The notes: generated from the letters alone by a model not told the origin. A stretch of 64,000 nt of DNA from Microlunatus sagamiharensis (GCF_900105785.1 NZ_LT629799.1:620001-684000), one strand, 5' to 3'; shown: positions 55,487 through 63,972, counted from the first letter of the stretch. Numbers and translations are program-made.

Positions 55487-55900
55487 GTGATCTACTCGCT
55501 GGCCTACGAGAGCCAGGCCTCGGTCCCCTTCACCGAGCCCGACCTGCTGGACCTGCTCGACCAGAGCCGGACGAATAACGCCGGGCGCGGCGTCACCGGG
55601 ATCCTGCTGTACCGCCAGGGGACCTTCCTGCAGGTCCTCGAGGGCCCGCGGGAGAAGGTCGAGGAGCTCTACGCCACGATCTCCGCCGACACCCGGCACC
55701 ACGCGGTCGACACGGTTCTCGTCGAGGACCGGCAGGAGCGCCGCTTCCCGGACTGGACGATGGGCTTCGCCGACGTCGACGGCCACCTCGGCGACGTCGA
55801 CGGCTTCAACGACGTGCTGAGCTCGGTGCAGGGTCCCGACGGCGAGGACAGCCCGCAGTTCCGCCAGCTCCTCGCCCTCTTCGGCAACGAGGACGACTGA
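55487..55900 (+). CDS. BLUF-domain blue-light photoreceptor
   Basis: A 137-aa single-domain protein. It carries all key flavin-site residues of BLUF domains: Tyr7 (LAYES), Asn31 (SRTNNAG), Gln49 (TFLQVLEG), Trp90 and Met92 (DWTMGF). ITGILLYRQG and the RHH segment near residue 70 also match. BLUF domains bind FAD and shift the Tyr-Gln hydrogen-bond network on blue-light absorption. No output domain is fused, so it must act through a partner, which is not evident nearby. The last 40 residues are probably the capping helices. Confidence 0.92.
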   Translation: MIYSLAYESQASVPFTEPDLLDLLDQSRTNNAGRGVTGILLYRQGTFLQVLEGPREKVEELYATISADTRHHAVDTVLVEDRQERRFPDWTMGFADVDGHLGDVDGFNDVLSSVQGPDGEDSPQFRQLLALFGNEDD

Positions 55901-55922
55901 CCCCGACGCGCGGCAACGCCTC

Positions 55923-56149
55923 CTGAGCTTGTCGAAGGGCCACGAGGCGACGCTCCCTGAGCTTGTCGAAGGGCCACGAGGCGACGCTCCCTGAGCTTGT
56001 CGAAGGGCCACGAGGCGACGCTCCCTGAGCTTGTCGAAGGGCCACGAGGCGACGCTCCCTGAGCTTGTCGAAGGGCCACGAGGCGACGCTCCCTGAGCTT
56101 GTCGAAGGGCCACGAGGCGACGCTCCCTGAGCTTGTCGAAGGGCCACGA
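55923..56149 (+). repeat. Tandem array of a 34-bp repeat (seven copies, last partial)
   Basis: The unit starts CTGAGCTTGTCGAAGGGCC and runs 34 bp. Copies begin at 55923, 55957, 55991, 56025, 56059, 56093 and 56127; the last stops after 23 bp. The copies are essentially identical and contiguous, with no spacers, so this is not CRISPR. The unit resembles the palindromic GAGCTTGTCGAAGGG element scattered between genes in many actinobacteria. 34 is not a multiple of three and no gene reads through it. Confidence 0.9.
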
Positions 56150-56152
56150 AGT

Positions 56153-56180
56153 GGTTGGCGTCGATGCGCTCACGCCAACC
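56153..56180. terminator. Hairpin between the repeat array and inverted copies
   Basis: GGTTGGCGT/ACGCCAACC is a perfect 9-bp stem with a 10-nt loop. It lies in the convergent gap between the BLUF gene and the aldose epimerase gene and could terminate either. Confidence 0.5.
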
Positions 56181-56188
56181 TCTGACGA

Positions 56189-56242
56189 GGCCCGTCGAGG
56201 CTCAGGGAGCGTAGTCGGGCCCTTCGACAGGCTCAGGGAGCG
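56189..56242 (-). repeat. Two inverted copies of the 34-bp repeat core
   Basis: GGCCCTTCGACAGGCTCAGG and four or five further bases (56218-56242) are the reverse complement of the array core with one substitution. A more degenerate copy lies at 56189-56211. Together with the array they can form a large hairpin. They end 3 bp before the stop of the aldose epimerase gene. Confidence 0.75.
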
Positions 56243-56245
56243 TGA

Positions 56246-57160
56246 TCAGCCGCGGGCGATCGTCCAGGAGGCCGAGTGCTCCTGTCCGGGCTCCAGGACG
56301 ACCAGGTCCTCCCCGGTGCTGAACGCGTCCGGCGGGCAGGTCATCGGCTCCACCGCGAGGCCCGCGCGGTCCAGCTCGGGCTCCGGCCGGTCGGCCGTGT
56401 GCACCTGCACCCAGCCGAGCCCGGCGCCCCAGGTCATCTCGACCGCGAAGCCGTCCGGCGCCTCGAGGCGTACGCGCGCGGTGCCGTCAGCCTCGCGCCG
56501 CAGCCCGGTGAAGGCGTGGTCGACCTGCGCCTCGCCGATGAGCGTCGGCTCCCGGAAGTCGGGCCAGGGCGCCGCGGTGACGTCCTGCTCGCCCGCCGGC
56601 AGCAGCCGCTCGCCCTCGGTCTCGACGTAGCGGTCGGCGGGCAGCGTCAGCGTGCAGGTGTCGAGGCGCGCGCCGCCGGCGGTCAGGTAGGGGTGGGCCG
56701 ACGTGCCGTACGGGGCGCGGTCGAAGAGGGTGCGCGCCGTCACCGTCTGGGTGAGGCCGGCGTCGGAGAGCGCGTAGGTGCAGCTCAGCGCCAGGCGGTG
56801 CGGGTAGCCGGCGGCCGGGGCGAGCTCGGCGGTGAGCACGACGCTCGAGCCGGTGGTCTCGCCCACCTGCCAGTCGGTCCAGACCAGCAGCCCGTGCAGC
56901 GCGTGGCCGCGGTCCGGCTCGGTGAGCGCGAGCTGCTGCTCGGCCCCGTCGAAGGTGTAGCGGCCGTCGACGACGCGGTTGGGCCACGGCGCGAGCGTCG
57001 CGCCCCGGAAGGCCGGCCGGAGCCGGTCGGCGTGGAAGGGCACGACGAGGGGCCGGCCCTCGTGCTCGAGCGAGCGCAGGCTGGCGCCGACGGAGACGAC
57101 GGAGGCGGTGTAGGAGCCGTGCGAGAGCTGGACCTCGTGGCCCGTCAGGGGGTGCGACAC
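56246..57160 (-). CDS. Aldose 1-epimerase family protein
   Basis: A 304-aa galactose-mutarotase-fold protein. GATLAPWPNRVVDGRYTFDG near residue 53 and GHALHGLLVWTDW near 87 carry an active-site Arg and His. GTSAHPYLTAGG near 150 has the second His, and AVEPMTCPPDAFSTGEDL near 275 carries the C-terminal Glu and substrate loop. It interconverts anomers of aldoses and may serve the arabinose pathway 1 kb away, although it is on the opposite strand. GTG 57160 is preferred; GAGGCT lies 7 nt upstream on this strand. Confidence 0.9.
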   Translation of the reverse strand: MSHPLTGHEVQLSHGSYTASVVSVGASLRSLEHEGRPLVVPFHADRLRPAFRGATLAPWPNRVVDGRYTFDGAEQQLALTEPDRGHALHGLLVWTDWQVGETTGSSVVLTAELAPAAGYPHRLALSCTYALSDAGLTQTVTARTLFDRAPYGTSAHPYLTAGGARLDTCTLTLPADRYVETEGERLLPAGEQDVTAAPWPDFREPTLIGEAQVDHAFTGLRREADGTARVRLEAPDGFAVEMTWGAGLGWVQVHTADRPEPELDRAGLAVEPMTCPPDAFSTGEDLVVLEPGQEHSASWTIARG

Positions 57161-57203
57161 GCGGGCAAGCCTCCCATCCGCCCCGCCCACCCCACGGCCA
57201 GGT

Positions 57204-57614
57204 CTAGACCGGTGGGGCGACGAGCCGGGTGAGCAGCTGCGTCATCGTCTGCCCAGGATCGGTGGTGAGCCCGGCGTGCACGGGTGACGGCTGGACGACG
57301 GTGCTCTTGGGCGCGGTGAGCATCCCGAACCGCACGGCCAGGCCCTCGTTCTCGCGCGCCGAACCCACCGGCGTCCGGGAGGCCAGCACGACCGCCTCCG
57401 CCGCGGTGCGGACCGCGTCGAGGTCGACGTCGGGGGCGATGGCCCGCAGGCGCACCGGGTCGACGGCGACCGCTGCGGCGAGGTGGTCGAGCGCCTGGCA
57501 GTAGAGGACGACGCCGACGTTGACGAACTCGCCCCGGTCGACGCGCGGGACCGCCCGCAGCACCGCGTACACGAAGGGGTGCCGCGTCACGGTGCGCGCG
57601 TCCGGCCCGCTCAC
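57204..57614 (-). CDS. DUF3037 domain-containing protein
   Basis: A 136-aa protein with the family opening FVYAVLRAVPRVDRGEFVNV near residue 14 and the C-terminal FGMLTAPKSTVVQPSPVHAG near residue 98. GTG 57614 overlaps the stop of the HipA-type kinase gene (GTGA). DUF3037 genes repeatedly occur beside HipA_2-type genes in bacteria, so the two products probably act together. The function is unknown. Confidence 0.85.
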   Translation of the reverse strand: MSGPDARTVTRHPFVYAVLRAVPRVDRGEFVNVGVVLYCQALDHLAAAVAVDPVRLRAIAPDVDLDAVRTAAEAVVLASRTPVGSARENEGLAVRFGMLTAPKSTVVQPSPVHAGLTTDPGQTMTQLLTRLVAPPV

Positions 57615-58402
57615 GGCAGCCACCGGTCGGCCTCGGCCAGGCGCAGCAGCAGCTGGTCCACGTACGCCGTCCGCGCGGCCGCCGCGTCCGGCGGGGCCTG
57701 CGGGTCGGGCCGGCGCGGGTCGGGCAGCAGCCAGGCGTCGGGCACGAGGTCGAGCACGTCGGACAGCAGCGCGCGGTCGACCTGGGCGGACAGCTCGGCG
57801 TGGACCGAGCGCGGGTCGCCGCGCTCGGCCAGGACGTGGTCGTCGTAGCGGTAGGCCGAGCGCGCGAACGCCTCGGGCCGGCCCCACGCGTGGTGGAAGC
57901 GCAGGCACGCGCCGTGGTCGATGGCCCACAGGGTCTTGTGCCAGACCAGCAGGTTGGTGTTCCGGGCGCTGCGGTCGACGTTGGCGACGAAGGCGTCGAG
58001 CCAGACGATCCGCGCGGCCTGGTCGGGGTCCACCTCGAAGCTCGGGTCGTAGCCGACCGAGCCGGGCAGGAAGTCGACGGCGAGGTTGAGCCCGGCGCTC
58101 GCGGTGACGAGCTCCTGCACCTCCTCGTCGGGCTCGCGGCGCCCCAGCTCGGCGTCGACCTCGATGAGGGCGAGGTCGGGGATGTCGACCCCGAGGGCCC
58201 GACCCAGCTCGCCGACGACGATCTCGGCGACCAGCGCCTTGGGCCCCTGGCCGGCCGCCGTGAACTTCACGACGTAGGTCCCCAGGTCGTCGGCCTCGAC
58301 CAGCCCCGGCAGCGAACCGCCCTCGCGCAGCGCGGTCAGGTACGCGGTCGCGGTGACGTGCGGCAGGCCGACCACGCCGCCCAGGTCCTCCGGCGCGCTC
58401 AC
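57611..58402 (-). CDS. HipA-type (HipA_2) kinase-fold protein
   Basis: A 263-aa protein. TYVVKFTAAGQGPKALVAE near residue 42 supplies the ATP-binding Lys, DAFVANVDRSARNTNLL near 138 gives the catalytic D-x5-N-like loop, and WAIDHGACLRFHH near 164 the metal-binding Asp. These match the kinase core of HipA toxins in the smaller HipA_2 form. No HipB-like antitoxin gene is adjacent; instead a DUF3037 gene is coupled downstream and a sugar-epimerase-like gene upstream. Toxin activity should not be assumed. Confidence 0.85.
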   Translation of the reverse strand: MSAPEDLGGVVGLPHVTATAYLTALREGGSLPGLVEADDLGTYVVKFTAAGQGPKALVAEIVVGELGRALGVDIPDLALIEVDAELGRREPDEEVQELVTASAGLNLAVDFLPGSVGYDPSFEVDPDQAARIVWLDAFVANVDRSARNTNLLVWHKTLWAIDHGACLRFHHAWGRPEAFARSAYRYDDHVLAERGDPRSVHAELSAQVDRALLSDVLDLVPDAWLLPDPRRPDPQAPPDAAAARTAYVDQLLLRLAEADRWLP

Positions 58403-59157
58403 TCGTCAGCCTCTGCCTCGGTGGCCCACGCGTCGTCCACGGGCATGTAGCCGATCGCGCGCCGGGTCTCCTCGAGCTCGGCGACCCGGTGCCGGTTGGC
58501 CGAGGTGCCGTTGGCGACCACGAAGCCCTCCACGCCGGTCGGCAGGTCGGCCTCGACCGCGGCGCGGACCAGCTCGGCGGCGTCGCGGCCGCTGAGCCAG
58601 GCCGAACGCTCCATCAGGTCACCGCCGGCGGCGGGACGGTCGACGTGGAAGTAGCCGATCCGGAGGGCCACGACGCTCGTGGCGGTGGTCGCCGCAATCA
58701 TCGCCCCGACGGCCTCGCTCCACGCCTTGCTCGCGCCGTAGAGGTTCGCCGGGCGCGGGGCGTTGGAGGGCCGCCGCTGCAGGGTCATGGGCAGGCCGGA
58801 CACCGCGTGCAGGCTGCTGGCCAGCACCAGACGGCGTACGCCGACCTCCGCGGCGGCCCGCGCGACCGCGTACGGGCCGACGAGGTTGGGGGAGAGCAGG
58901 TCGTCGAAGGTCGCGTCGGGCGAGGGGTCGGCGGCCAGGTGCACGACGGCGTCCGCGCCGGCGAAGGCGGTCCGGCACGCGTCGAGGTCGCTCACGTCGA
59001 GCACTGCGAGCCCCTCGACGCCCTCGACGGTGCGGGTGTCGGTGAGCCGCAGGTCCCAGCGGCCCTCCAGCTCCCGGGCCACGGTCCGGCCGATGCGCCC
59101 CGCGGCCCCGGTCAGCACGACCGTGCGGAGGCCGGCGGGCGACGTCTGGTCTGGCAT
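58399..59157 (-). CDS. NAD-dependent epimerase/dehydratase (extended SDR)
   Basis: A 252-aa Rossmann enzyme. VVLTGAAGRIGRTVARELEG near residue 13 is the GxxGxxG site, DAVVHLAADPSPDATF near 68 follows, and the active site has Ser in VLASSLHAVSG near 108 and the YxxxK motif in LYGASKAWSE near 135. It resembles uronate dehydrogenase-like SDRs. ATG 59157 lies 7 nt after TACGGT on this strand. It overlaps the HipA-type gene by 4 nt and heads that three-gene operon. Confidence 0.88.
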   Translation of the reverse strand: MPDQTSPAGLRTVVLTGAAGRIGRTVARELEGRWDLRLTDTRTVEGVEGLAVLDVSDLDACRTAFAGADAVVHLAADPSPDATFDDLLSPNLVGPYAVARAAAEVGVRRLVLASSLHAVSGLPMTLQRRPSNAPRPANLYGASKAWSEAVGAMIAATTATSVVALRIGYFHVDRPAAGGDLMERSAWLSGRDAAELVRAAVEADLPTGVEGFVVANGTSANRHRVAELEETRRAIGYMPVDDAWATEAEADE

Positions 59158-59164
59158 GCTCGAC

Positions 59165-59170
59165 ACCGTA
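59165..59170 (-). promoter_or_regulatory. -10 box of the epimerase-HipA-DUF3037 operon (leaderless)
   Basis: TACGGT on the minus strand ends 7 nt before the ATG at 59157. Confidence 0.5.
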
Positions 59171-59224
59171 GCGGGGCGACGACGAGCCGATCGGTCACGC
59201 GTACGTCCGCACGGGTGTCGCGGT

Positions 59225-59253
59225 TTGACCGCCCTTGGAGGCGCACGTAACCT
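59225..59253 (+). promoter_or_regulatory. Promoter of rplU-rpmA
   Basis: TTGACC (59225-59230), a 17-nt spacer and TAACCT (59248-59253) form a good sigma-70-type promoter. It leaves a leader of about 117 nt that contains complementary segments, GGTGCGC near 59262 and GCGCACC near 59327, so a ribosomal-protein leader structure is possible. Confidence 0.65.
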
Positions 59254-59377
59254 TGACCCTCGGTGCGCGCACGAGAGCGCGTGCACCCGGCACGTGCCCT
59301 CTCAGCTCGATGAGCTCGACGGGGCCGTGCGCACCACCAAGACATGAAGTCAGCAACACCAAGAGAGTGGGTCAGGC

Positions 59378-59686
59378 GTGTACGCGATCGTGCGTAGTGG
59401 CGGCCGCCAGCACAAGGTCGCCGTCGGCGACGTCCTCGAGATCGACCGCGTGCACAGCGCGGCCGGTGCCTCGGTGGCGTTGACGCCGCTCCTGCTGGTC
59501 GACGGCAGCTCGGTGACCTCGGACGCCTCGGCGCTCGCCAACGCCTCGGTCACCGCCGAGGTCGTGGCCGAGACCAAGGGTCCGAAGATCCGGATCATGA
59601 AGTTCAAGAACAAGACCGGCTACCGCAAGCGCCAGGGGCACCGTCAGAAGTACACCCAGGTCCGCGTCACCGGCATCGAGAGCTGA
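59378..59686 (+). CDS. rplU: 50S ribosomal protein L21
   Basis: A 102-aa ribosomal protein. [20 protein letters not shown] opens it and the C-terminal signature [19 protein letters not shown] lies near residue 77. The GTG start is weakly preceded by GTCAGG. It forms the standard pair with rpmA nine bases later. In most actinobacteria it follows rne almost directly; here 14.7 kb of other genes intervenes. Confidence 0.97.
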   Translation: MYAIVRSGGRQHKVAVGDVLEIDRVHSAAGASVALTPLLLVDGSSVTSDASALANASVTAEVVAETKGPKIRIMKFKNKTGYRKRQGHRQKYTQVRVTGIES

Positions 59687-59695
59687 GGCAGGCAG

Positions 59696-59983
59696 ATGGC
59701 ACACAAGAAGGGCGCGAGTTCGACCCGCAACGGTCGTGACTCCAACTCCCAGCGGCTCGGCGTCAAGCGCTTCGGCGGCCAGCTAGTCAACGCCGGCGAG
59801 ATCATCATCCGCCAGCGCGGCACGCACTTCCACCCCGGCGAGGGCGTCGGCCGCGGAGGGGACGACACCCTGTTCGCGCTGGTCCCGGGCCACGTGGAGT
59901 TCGGCACCCGTCGTGGGCGTCGCGTGATCAACATCGCGCCCGTCCAGGTCGAGGCCGCCACCCCCGAGGTCGCGGCGGTCTGA
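59696..59983 (+). CDS. rpmA: 50S ribosomal protein L27
   Basis: A 95-aa ribosomal protein whose N-terminus [20 protein letters not shown] reaches the peptidyl-transferase centre. [19 protein letters not shown] near residue 34 is the family signature. The extra C-terminal acidic residues are usual in actinobacteria. A large hairpin lies between it and obgE. Confidence 0.97.
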   Translation: MAHKKGASSTRNGRDSNSQRLGVKRFGGQLVNAGEIIIRQRGTHFHPGEGVGRGGDDTLFALVPGHVEFGTRRGRRVINIAPVQVEAATPEVAAV

Positions 59984-60021
59984 CGCCGTCGGTCCTCGGA
60001 CCGGCACCAAGAACGGCTCGT

Positions 60022-60053
60022 CGAGAGGGTGGCCCGTCCGGGCCACCCTCTCG
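60022..60053 (+). terminator. Terminator or attenuator between rpmA and obgE
   Basis: A perfect 14-bp stem (CGAGAGGGTGGCCC and its complement) with a GTCC loop is followed by TCGTCTCTCC. It probably reduces read-through so that ribosomal proteins are made in excess over ObgE. Confidence 0.75.
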
Positions 60054-60126
60054 TCGTCTCTCCACCCCTGCACCGGGCCACCGGCGCCAGGAGCCCCACC
60101 CGTCCTCCTGAGAGGAGGCGCCCATC

Positions 60127-61608
60127 ATGGCCATCCCCAGCTTCGTCGACCAGGTCACGCTGCACACCTTCGGCGGCAACGGAGGCCACGGCTGCGCCTC
60201 CGTGCACCGTGAGAAGTTCAAGCCGCTCGGCGGCCCCGACGGCGGCAACGGTGGACGTGGCGGTTCGGTGATCCTCCGGGTCGACCCGGACGTCACCACC
60301 CTCGTCGACTACCACCGGCAGTCCTACCGCCGTGCCACCAGCGGCGAGCCCGGCCGCGGCGACCACCAGAACGGGTCGAACGGCGAGGACATCGTCCTGC
60401 CCGTACCCGACGGCACGGTCGTCACCGACGCCGACACCGGTGAGCGCCTCGCCGACCTGACCGGCCCCGACGCCGAGCTCGTCGTCGCGCAGGGCGGTCG
60501 GGGCGGCCTCGGCAACGCCGCGCTCGCGTCCTCCAGCCGCAAGGCCCCCGGCTTCGCCCTCCTCGGCGAGGAGGGGCTGGAGCGCACCGTCCTGCTCGAG
60601 CTCAAGGTCGTCGCCGACGTCGGCCTGGTCGGCTACCCGAGCGCCGGCAAGTCCTCGCTGATCGCCGCGATCTCCGCGGCGCGGCCCAAGATCGCCGACT
60701 ACCCGTTCACCACCCTCGTGCCCAACCTCGGCGTCGTCGTCGGCGGGGACGTGACCTTCACCGTCGCCGACGTCCCCGGCCTGATCGAGGGCGCCAGCGA
60801 GGGCCGCGGGCTCGGCTTCGACTTCCTGCGCCACGTCGAGCGCTGCGCGGCGCTCGTCCACGTCGTCGACTGCGCGACCTTCGAGCCGGGCCGCGACCCC
60901 GTCACCGACCTGGCCGTGATCGAGTCCGAGCTCACCGCCCACGGCGGCCTCGAGGACCGGCCCCGCCTCGTCGCCCTCAACAAGGTCGACGTCCCCGACG
61001 CCTCCGACCTGGCCGAGATCGCCCGCGCCGACATCGAGGCCCAGGGCTACCGCGTCTTCGGCGTCTCCACCAAGACCGGCGAGGGCCTGCGCGCCCTGAC
61101 GTACGCGATGGCCGACCTGGTCGCCCAGCGGCGCGCCGCGCAGCCCGCCCCCGAGCCGCGGGTCGTGCTCCGGCCCGAGCCCGTGCGACGCGGCCGCAGC
61201 GACGCCGAGTTCACGATCGCCCGGCAGGGCGACCTGTGGCGCGTCCGCGGCGACAAGCCCGAGCGCTGGGTCCGGCAGACCGACTTCGGCAACCCGGAGG
61301 CCGTCGGCTACCTCGCCGACCGGCTCAACCGCATCGGCGTCGAGACCAAGCTGCTGGACCTCGGTGCCCGCGCCGGCGACGGGGTGGCCATCGGGGGAGC
61401 GCCGGACGGCACCGGCGCGGTCGTGTTCGACTTCGCCCCGCAGGTCGACGTGGGCGCGGAGATCCTCAGCCGCCGCGGGGAGGACGTGCGGCTCGAGGAG
61501 CCGCAGCGTCCGGCCGTCGCCCGGCGCCGCGAGCTCGACCGGGAGTACCACGAGGCCCGCGAGGGCGAGGAGCAGGACGGCGGCTACCACGGTGTCCGCC
61601 GCCGCTGA
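60127..61608 (+). CDS. obgE: GTPase ObgE/CgtA
   Basis: A 493-aa ribosome-assembly and stress GTPase. The glycine-rich Obg domain (1-158) includes [20 protein letters not shown]. The G domain has G1 GYPSAGKSS near 168, switch [18 protein letters not shown] near 216, and NKVD near 288. An OCT-type C-terminal domain spans about 350-430, then a charged tail. GAGAGGAGG precedes ATG 60127. Its end overlaps proB by 17 nt. Confidence 0.97.
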   Translation: MAIPSFVDQVTLHTFGGNGGHGCASVHREKFKPLGGPDGGNGGRGGSVILRVDPDVTTLVDYHRQSYRRATSGEPGRGDHQNGSNGEDIVLPVPDGTVVTDADTGERLADLTGPDAELVVAQGGRGGLGNAALASSSRKAPGFALLGEEGLERTVLLELKVVADVGLVGYPSAGKSSLIAAISAARPKIADYPFTTLVPNLGVVVGGDVTFTVADVPGLIEGASEGRGLGFDFLRHVERCAALVHVVDCATFEPGRDPVTDLAVIESELTAHGGLEDRPRLVALNKVDVPDASDLAEIARADIEAQGYRVFGVSTKTGEGLRALTYAMADLVAQRRAAQPAPEPRVVLRPEPVRRGRSDAEFTIARQGDLWRVRGDKPERWVRQTDFGNPEAVGYLADRLNRIGVETKLLDLGARAGDGVAIGGAPDGTGAVVFDFAPQVDVGAEILSRRGEDVRLEEPQRPAVARRRELDREYHEAREGEEQDGGYHGVRRR

Positions 61609-62749
61609 CGGCGCACCGCCGGGCGACGGGACCGACGACCGCTCGGCGGTCGCCACCGCCCACCGGGTCGTGGTCAAGGTCGGCTCGTCGTCGCTGACCA
61701 CCCCGACCGGCGGCATCGACCCGGAGCGCATCGGCGCCCTGGTCGACGCGCTCGTCGCCGTACGCCTGTCTGGCCGTGAGGTCGTGCTCGTCTCCTCGGG
61801 CGCGATCGCGGCGGGGCTCGCGCCGCTCGGCATGAAGACCCGCCCCCGCGACCTGGCCAACCAGCAGGCCGCGGCCTCGGTCGGGCAGAGCCTGCTGATG
61901 GAGCACTACGGCCGGCTCTTCGCCCGGGCCGGGCTCGGCGTCGGGCAGGTCCTGCTGACCGTCGACGACGTGACGCGGCGCGGCAACTACCGCAACGCGT
62001 TCCGCACGTTCGGCCGGCTGCTCGAGCTGGGCGTCGTGCCCGTCGTCAACGAGAACGACACCGTCGCGACGCAGGAGATCCGCTTCGGCGACAACGACCG
62101 GCTCGCGGCCCTCGTCGCCCACCTGGTCCACGCCGACGCGCTGGTCCTGCTCAGCGACGTCGACGCCCTGTGGACCGCGCACCCCGCCACCCCGGGCGCC
62201 GAGCGGATCAGCCGGGTGGCCTCGGCGGCCGAGCTCGCCGACGTCGACGTGACCCGGCGCGGTTCGGCGGTCGGCACCGGCGGCATGCAGACCAAGATCG
62301 AGGCCGCCGGCATCGCCACGTCCGCCGGCATCCCGGTCGTCCTGACGTCCGCCCCGCACGCCGGCGAGGCACTGGCCGGCGCGGAGGTCGGCACCCTGTT
62401 CGCGCCCACGGGCAAGCGCCGCCCGACCCGCCTGCTCTGGTTGCGCCACGCCAGCGAGACCAAGGGCCGCCTCGTCCTCGACGCCGGCGCGGTGCGCGCG
62501 GTCGTGCAGCGCAAGGCCTCCCTCCTGCCCGCCGGCGTCACCGGGGTCGAGGGCACCTTCACCGCCGGCGAGCCCGTCGACCTCGTCGGCCCCGACGACG
62601 TCGTCGTCGCCCGCGGCCTCGTCGCGTACGACTCCGAGGAGCTCCCGGCCCTCCTCGGCCGCACGACCCAGGACCTCACGGCGGAGCTGGGCAGCGGTTA
62701 CGAGCGCACCGTCGTGCACCGCGACGCCCTGGTCGTCCTCTCCGACTAG
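61592..62749 (+). CDS. proB: Glutamate 5-kinase
   Basis: A 385-aa enzyme making gamma-glutamyl phosphate, the first step of proline synthesis. The amino-acid kinase domain has [16 protein letters not shown] near residue 25, [16 protein letters not shown] near 65, and [19 protein letters not shown] near 150. [16 protein letters not shown] near 230 and a C-terminal PUA domain (about 295-385) follow. GTG 61592 lies inside the end of obgE; starts further in would remove only Ala/Gly-rich sequence. obgE-proB is a conserved actinobacterial pair. Confidence 0.96.
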   Translation: MSAAADGAPPGDGTDDRSAVATAHRVVVKVGSSSLTTPTGGIDPERIGALVDALVAVRLSGREVVLVSSGAIAAGLAPLGMKTRPRDLANQQAAASVGQSLLMEHYGRLFARAGLGVGQVLLTVDDVTRRGNYRNAFRTFGRLLELGVVPVVNENDTVATQEIRFGDNDRLAALVAHLVHADALVLLSDVDALWTAHPATPGAERISRVASAAELADVDVTRRGSAVGTGGMQTKIEAAGIATSAGIPVVLTSAPHAGEALAGAEVGTLFAPTGKRRPTRLLWLRHASETKGRLVLDAGAVRAVVQRKASLLPAGVTGVEGTFTAGEPVDLVGPDDVVVARGLVAYDSEELPALLGRTTQDLTAELGSGYERTVVHRDALVVLSD

Positions 62750-62802
62750 GCCACTGTCCCGGTCGTGGCGCCGCCGGTCCCTGCTGCGCTCCTCCTGACG
62801 TG

Positions 62803-62857
62803 AAGTGGTCCGTGCAGAGCCCGACGGGGCCCTCCGGCGGCCGCTTTCGGACCACTT
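62803..62857. repeat. Inverted repeat downstream of proB
   Basis: AAGTGGTCCG (62803-62812) and its exact complement (62848-62857) are 10-bp arms around a 35-nt GC-rich spacer. The arms contain GTGGTC/GACCAC, as do the boxes of the 61-bp element 68 bp further on. It may terminate proB or be related to that element. Confidence 0.5.
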
Positions 62858-62924
62858 ACCGCCGAGCCGGTGCCTCTGCTTCGCTGCTGCTCGTCCTTCT
62901 CGTCCGCTGCGGTCCGCCCGCATC

Positions 62925-62985
62925 GACCACTGGTCACTCCTCGTCGGCGGTACGCCGCGTACGCGACCACTGGTGACCAGTGGTC
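62925..62985 (-). repeat. 61-bp two-box element, copy C (solo)
   Basis: GACCACTGGTCA, exactly 37 nt, TGACCAGTGGTC, with the boxes 50 bp apart as in copies A and B. On the minus strand GTGGTCG follows the first box as in those copies; the rest of the interior is diverged. A third box-like GACCACTGGT at 62965 makes a 23-bp palindrome with the right box (62964-62986). It lies upstream of the DUF1905 gene, 31 bp before its start. Confidence 0.7.
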
Positions 62986-63016
62986 GTGACCACGGTCGGC
63001 TTGGGAGGATGAGCCC

Positions 63017-63481
63017 GTGAGCGAGGCGATCAGGTTCTCCGCGACGGTGGAGCTGCACGGCAAGAGCGCGACCGGGATCGAGGTGCCGGCCGAGGTCGTC
63101 GAACGGCTCGGTGCGGGCAGGCGGCCCGTCGTGCGCACCACCCTGAACCAGCACACGTACGCGACCACGCTCGGCGTGATGGGCGGGCGGACGCTGCTGC
63201 CGGTCAGCGCCGAGCAGCGGACGGCGGCCGGGATCGCCGCCGGTGACGAGGTCGAGGTCGCGCTCGTCGCCGACGACGCACCGCGGACGGTCGAGGTGCC
63301 CGACGACCTCGCGGCGGCGGTCGCGGCGGAGCCGGCGGCGCAGGCGACGTTCGACGGGTCCACGCCGAGCCAGCGCAAGGAGTGGGTCCGCTGGGTCACC
63401 GAGGCCAAGCGGGACCAGACGCGGACCGACCGGCTCGCCAGGACCGTCGAGGCGCTCGTGGCGGGACGGCGTACGCGATGA
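63017..63481 (+). CDS. DUF1905/YdeI (OmdA-like) family protein
   Basis: A 154-aa protein. The N-terminal part (RFSATVELHGKSATGIEVPA) is DUF1905-like, a small barrel. The C-terminal part (SQRKEWVRWVTEAKRDQTRT near residue 118) is the YdeI/OmdA helical motif. The combination is widespread in actinobacteria and of unknown function. GTG 63017 follows GGGAGG. It overlaps the ogt-like gene by 4 nt, hinting at a shared role in DNA or stress protection. Confidence 0.85.
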   Translation: MSEAIRFSATVELHGKSATGIEVPAEVVERLGAGRRPVVRTTLNQHTYATTLGVMGGRTLLPVSAEQRTAAGIAAGDEVEVALVADDAPRTVEVPDDLAAAVAAEPAAQATFDGSTPSQRKEWVRWVTEAKRDQTRTDRLARTVEALVAGRRTR

Positions 63482-63972
63482 GCGGGCTGTTCTTCGACCA
63501 GTACGACACCCAGGTCGGGGTCGTCGGGCTCCTGGCCGGACCGGCCGGTCTGCGACGGCTGGGCTGGGGCCTCGAGACGGGAGACGCCTCCCTCGAGCCG
63601 GACGAGACCGTGCAGCTCGTGCTCGGCCAGCTGCGGGAGTACTTCGCCGGCCAGCGGCTCGACTTCGACCTGCCGCTCGACCTGGCGCCGCTGGAGCCGA
63701 CGACGCTCGCCGTCCTCACCGCGCTGCAGGGCGTGCACGCGGGGGAGACCGTCACCTACGCCGAGCTGGCCCGGCGCAGCGGCACGGGCGTGCCGGCGCG
63801 GGCCGTCGGGTCAATCATGGCCGCGAACCCGGTGCCCCTCGTGATCCCGTGCCACCGGGTCGTCGCCGCGGACGGGCTCGGCGGCTACTCGGGCGGCGAG
63901 CCGGGCCACGAGCTGGAGACGAAGCGGTGGCTCCTGGAGCACGAGGGGGCGCTGCCACCCGCGCTCCTCTGA
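63478..63972 (+). CDS. ogt: Methylated-DNA--protein-cysteine methyltransferase
   Basis: A 164-aa suicidal repair protein that takes the methyl group from O6-methylguanine. The acceptor site PLVIPCHRVVAADGLGGYSG has its Cys near residue 126. The recognition helix is ARAVGSIMAANPVPL near 108, preceded by ETVTYAELARRSG near 90. Length fits the Ogt-type single-domain form. ATG 63478 overlaps the DUF1905 stop as ATGA, so the pair is one operon. Confidence 0.95.
   Translation: MSGLFFDQYDTQVGVVGLLAGPAGLRRLGWGLETGDASLEPDETVQLVLGQLREYFAGQRLDFDLPLDLAPLEPTTLAVLTALQGVHAGETVTYAELARRSGTGVPARAVGSIMAANPVPLVIPCHRVVAADGLGGYSGGEPGHELETKRWLLEHEGALPPALL

Noticed and set aside
55669-56147. Repetitive protein-like frames over the 34-bp array
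   Set aside because: The repeat length is not a multiple of three and the frames simply translate a noncoding repeat antisense to the BLUF gene end.
55923-56149. CRISPR array
   Set aside because: Units are contiguous and identical, without unique spacers, and no cas genes are present.
57611-58402. Classical HipBA toxin-antitoxin module
   Set aside because: There is no HipB-like helix-turn-helix gene adjacent; the neighbours are DUF3037 and an SDR enzyme.
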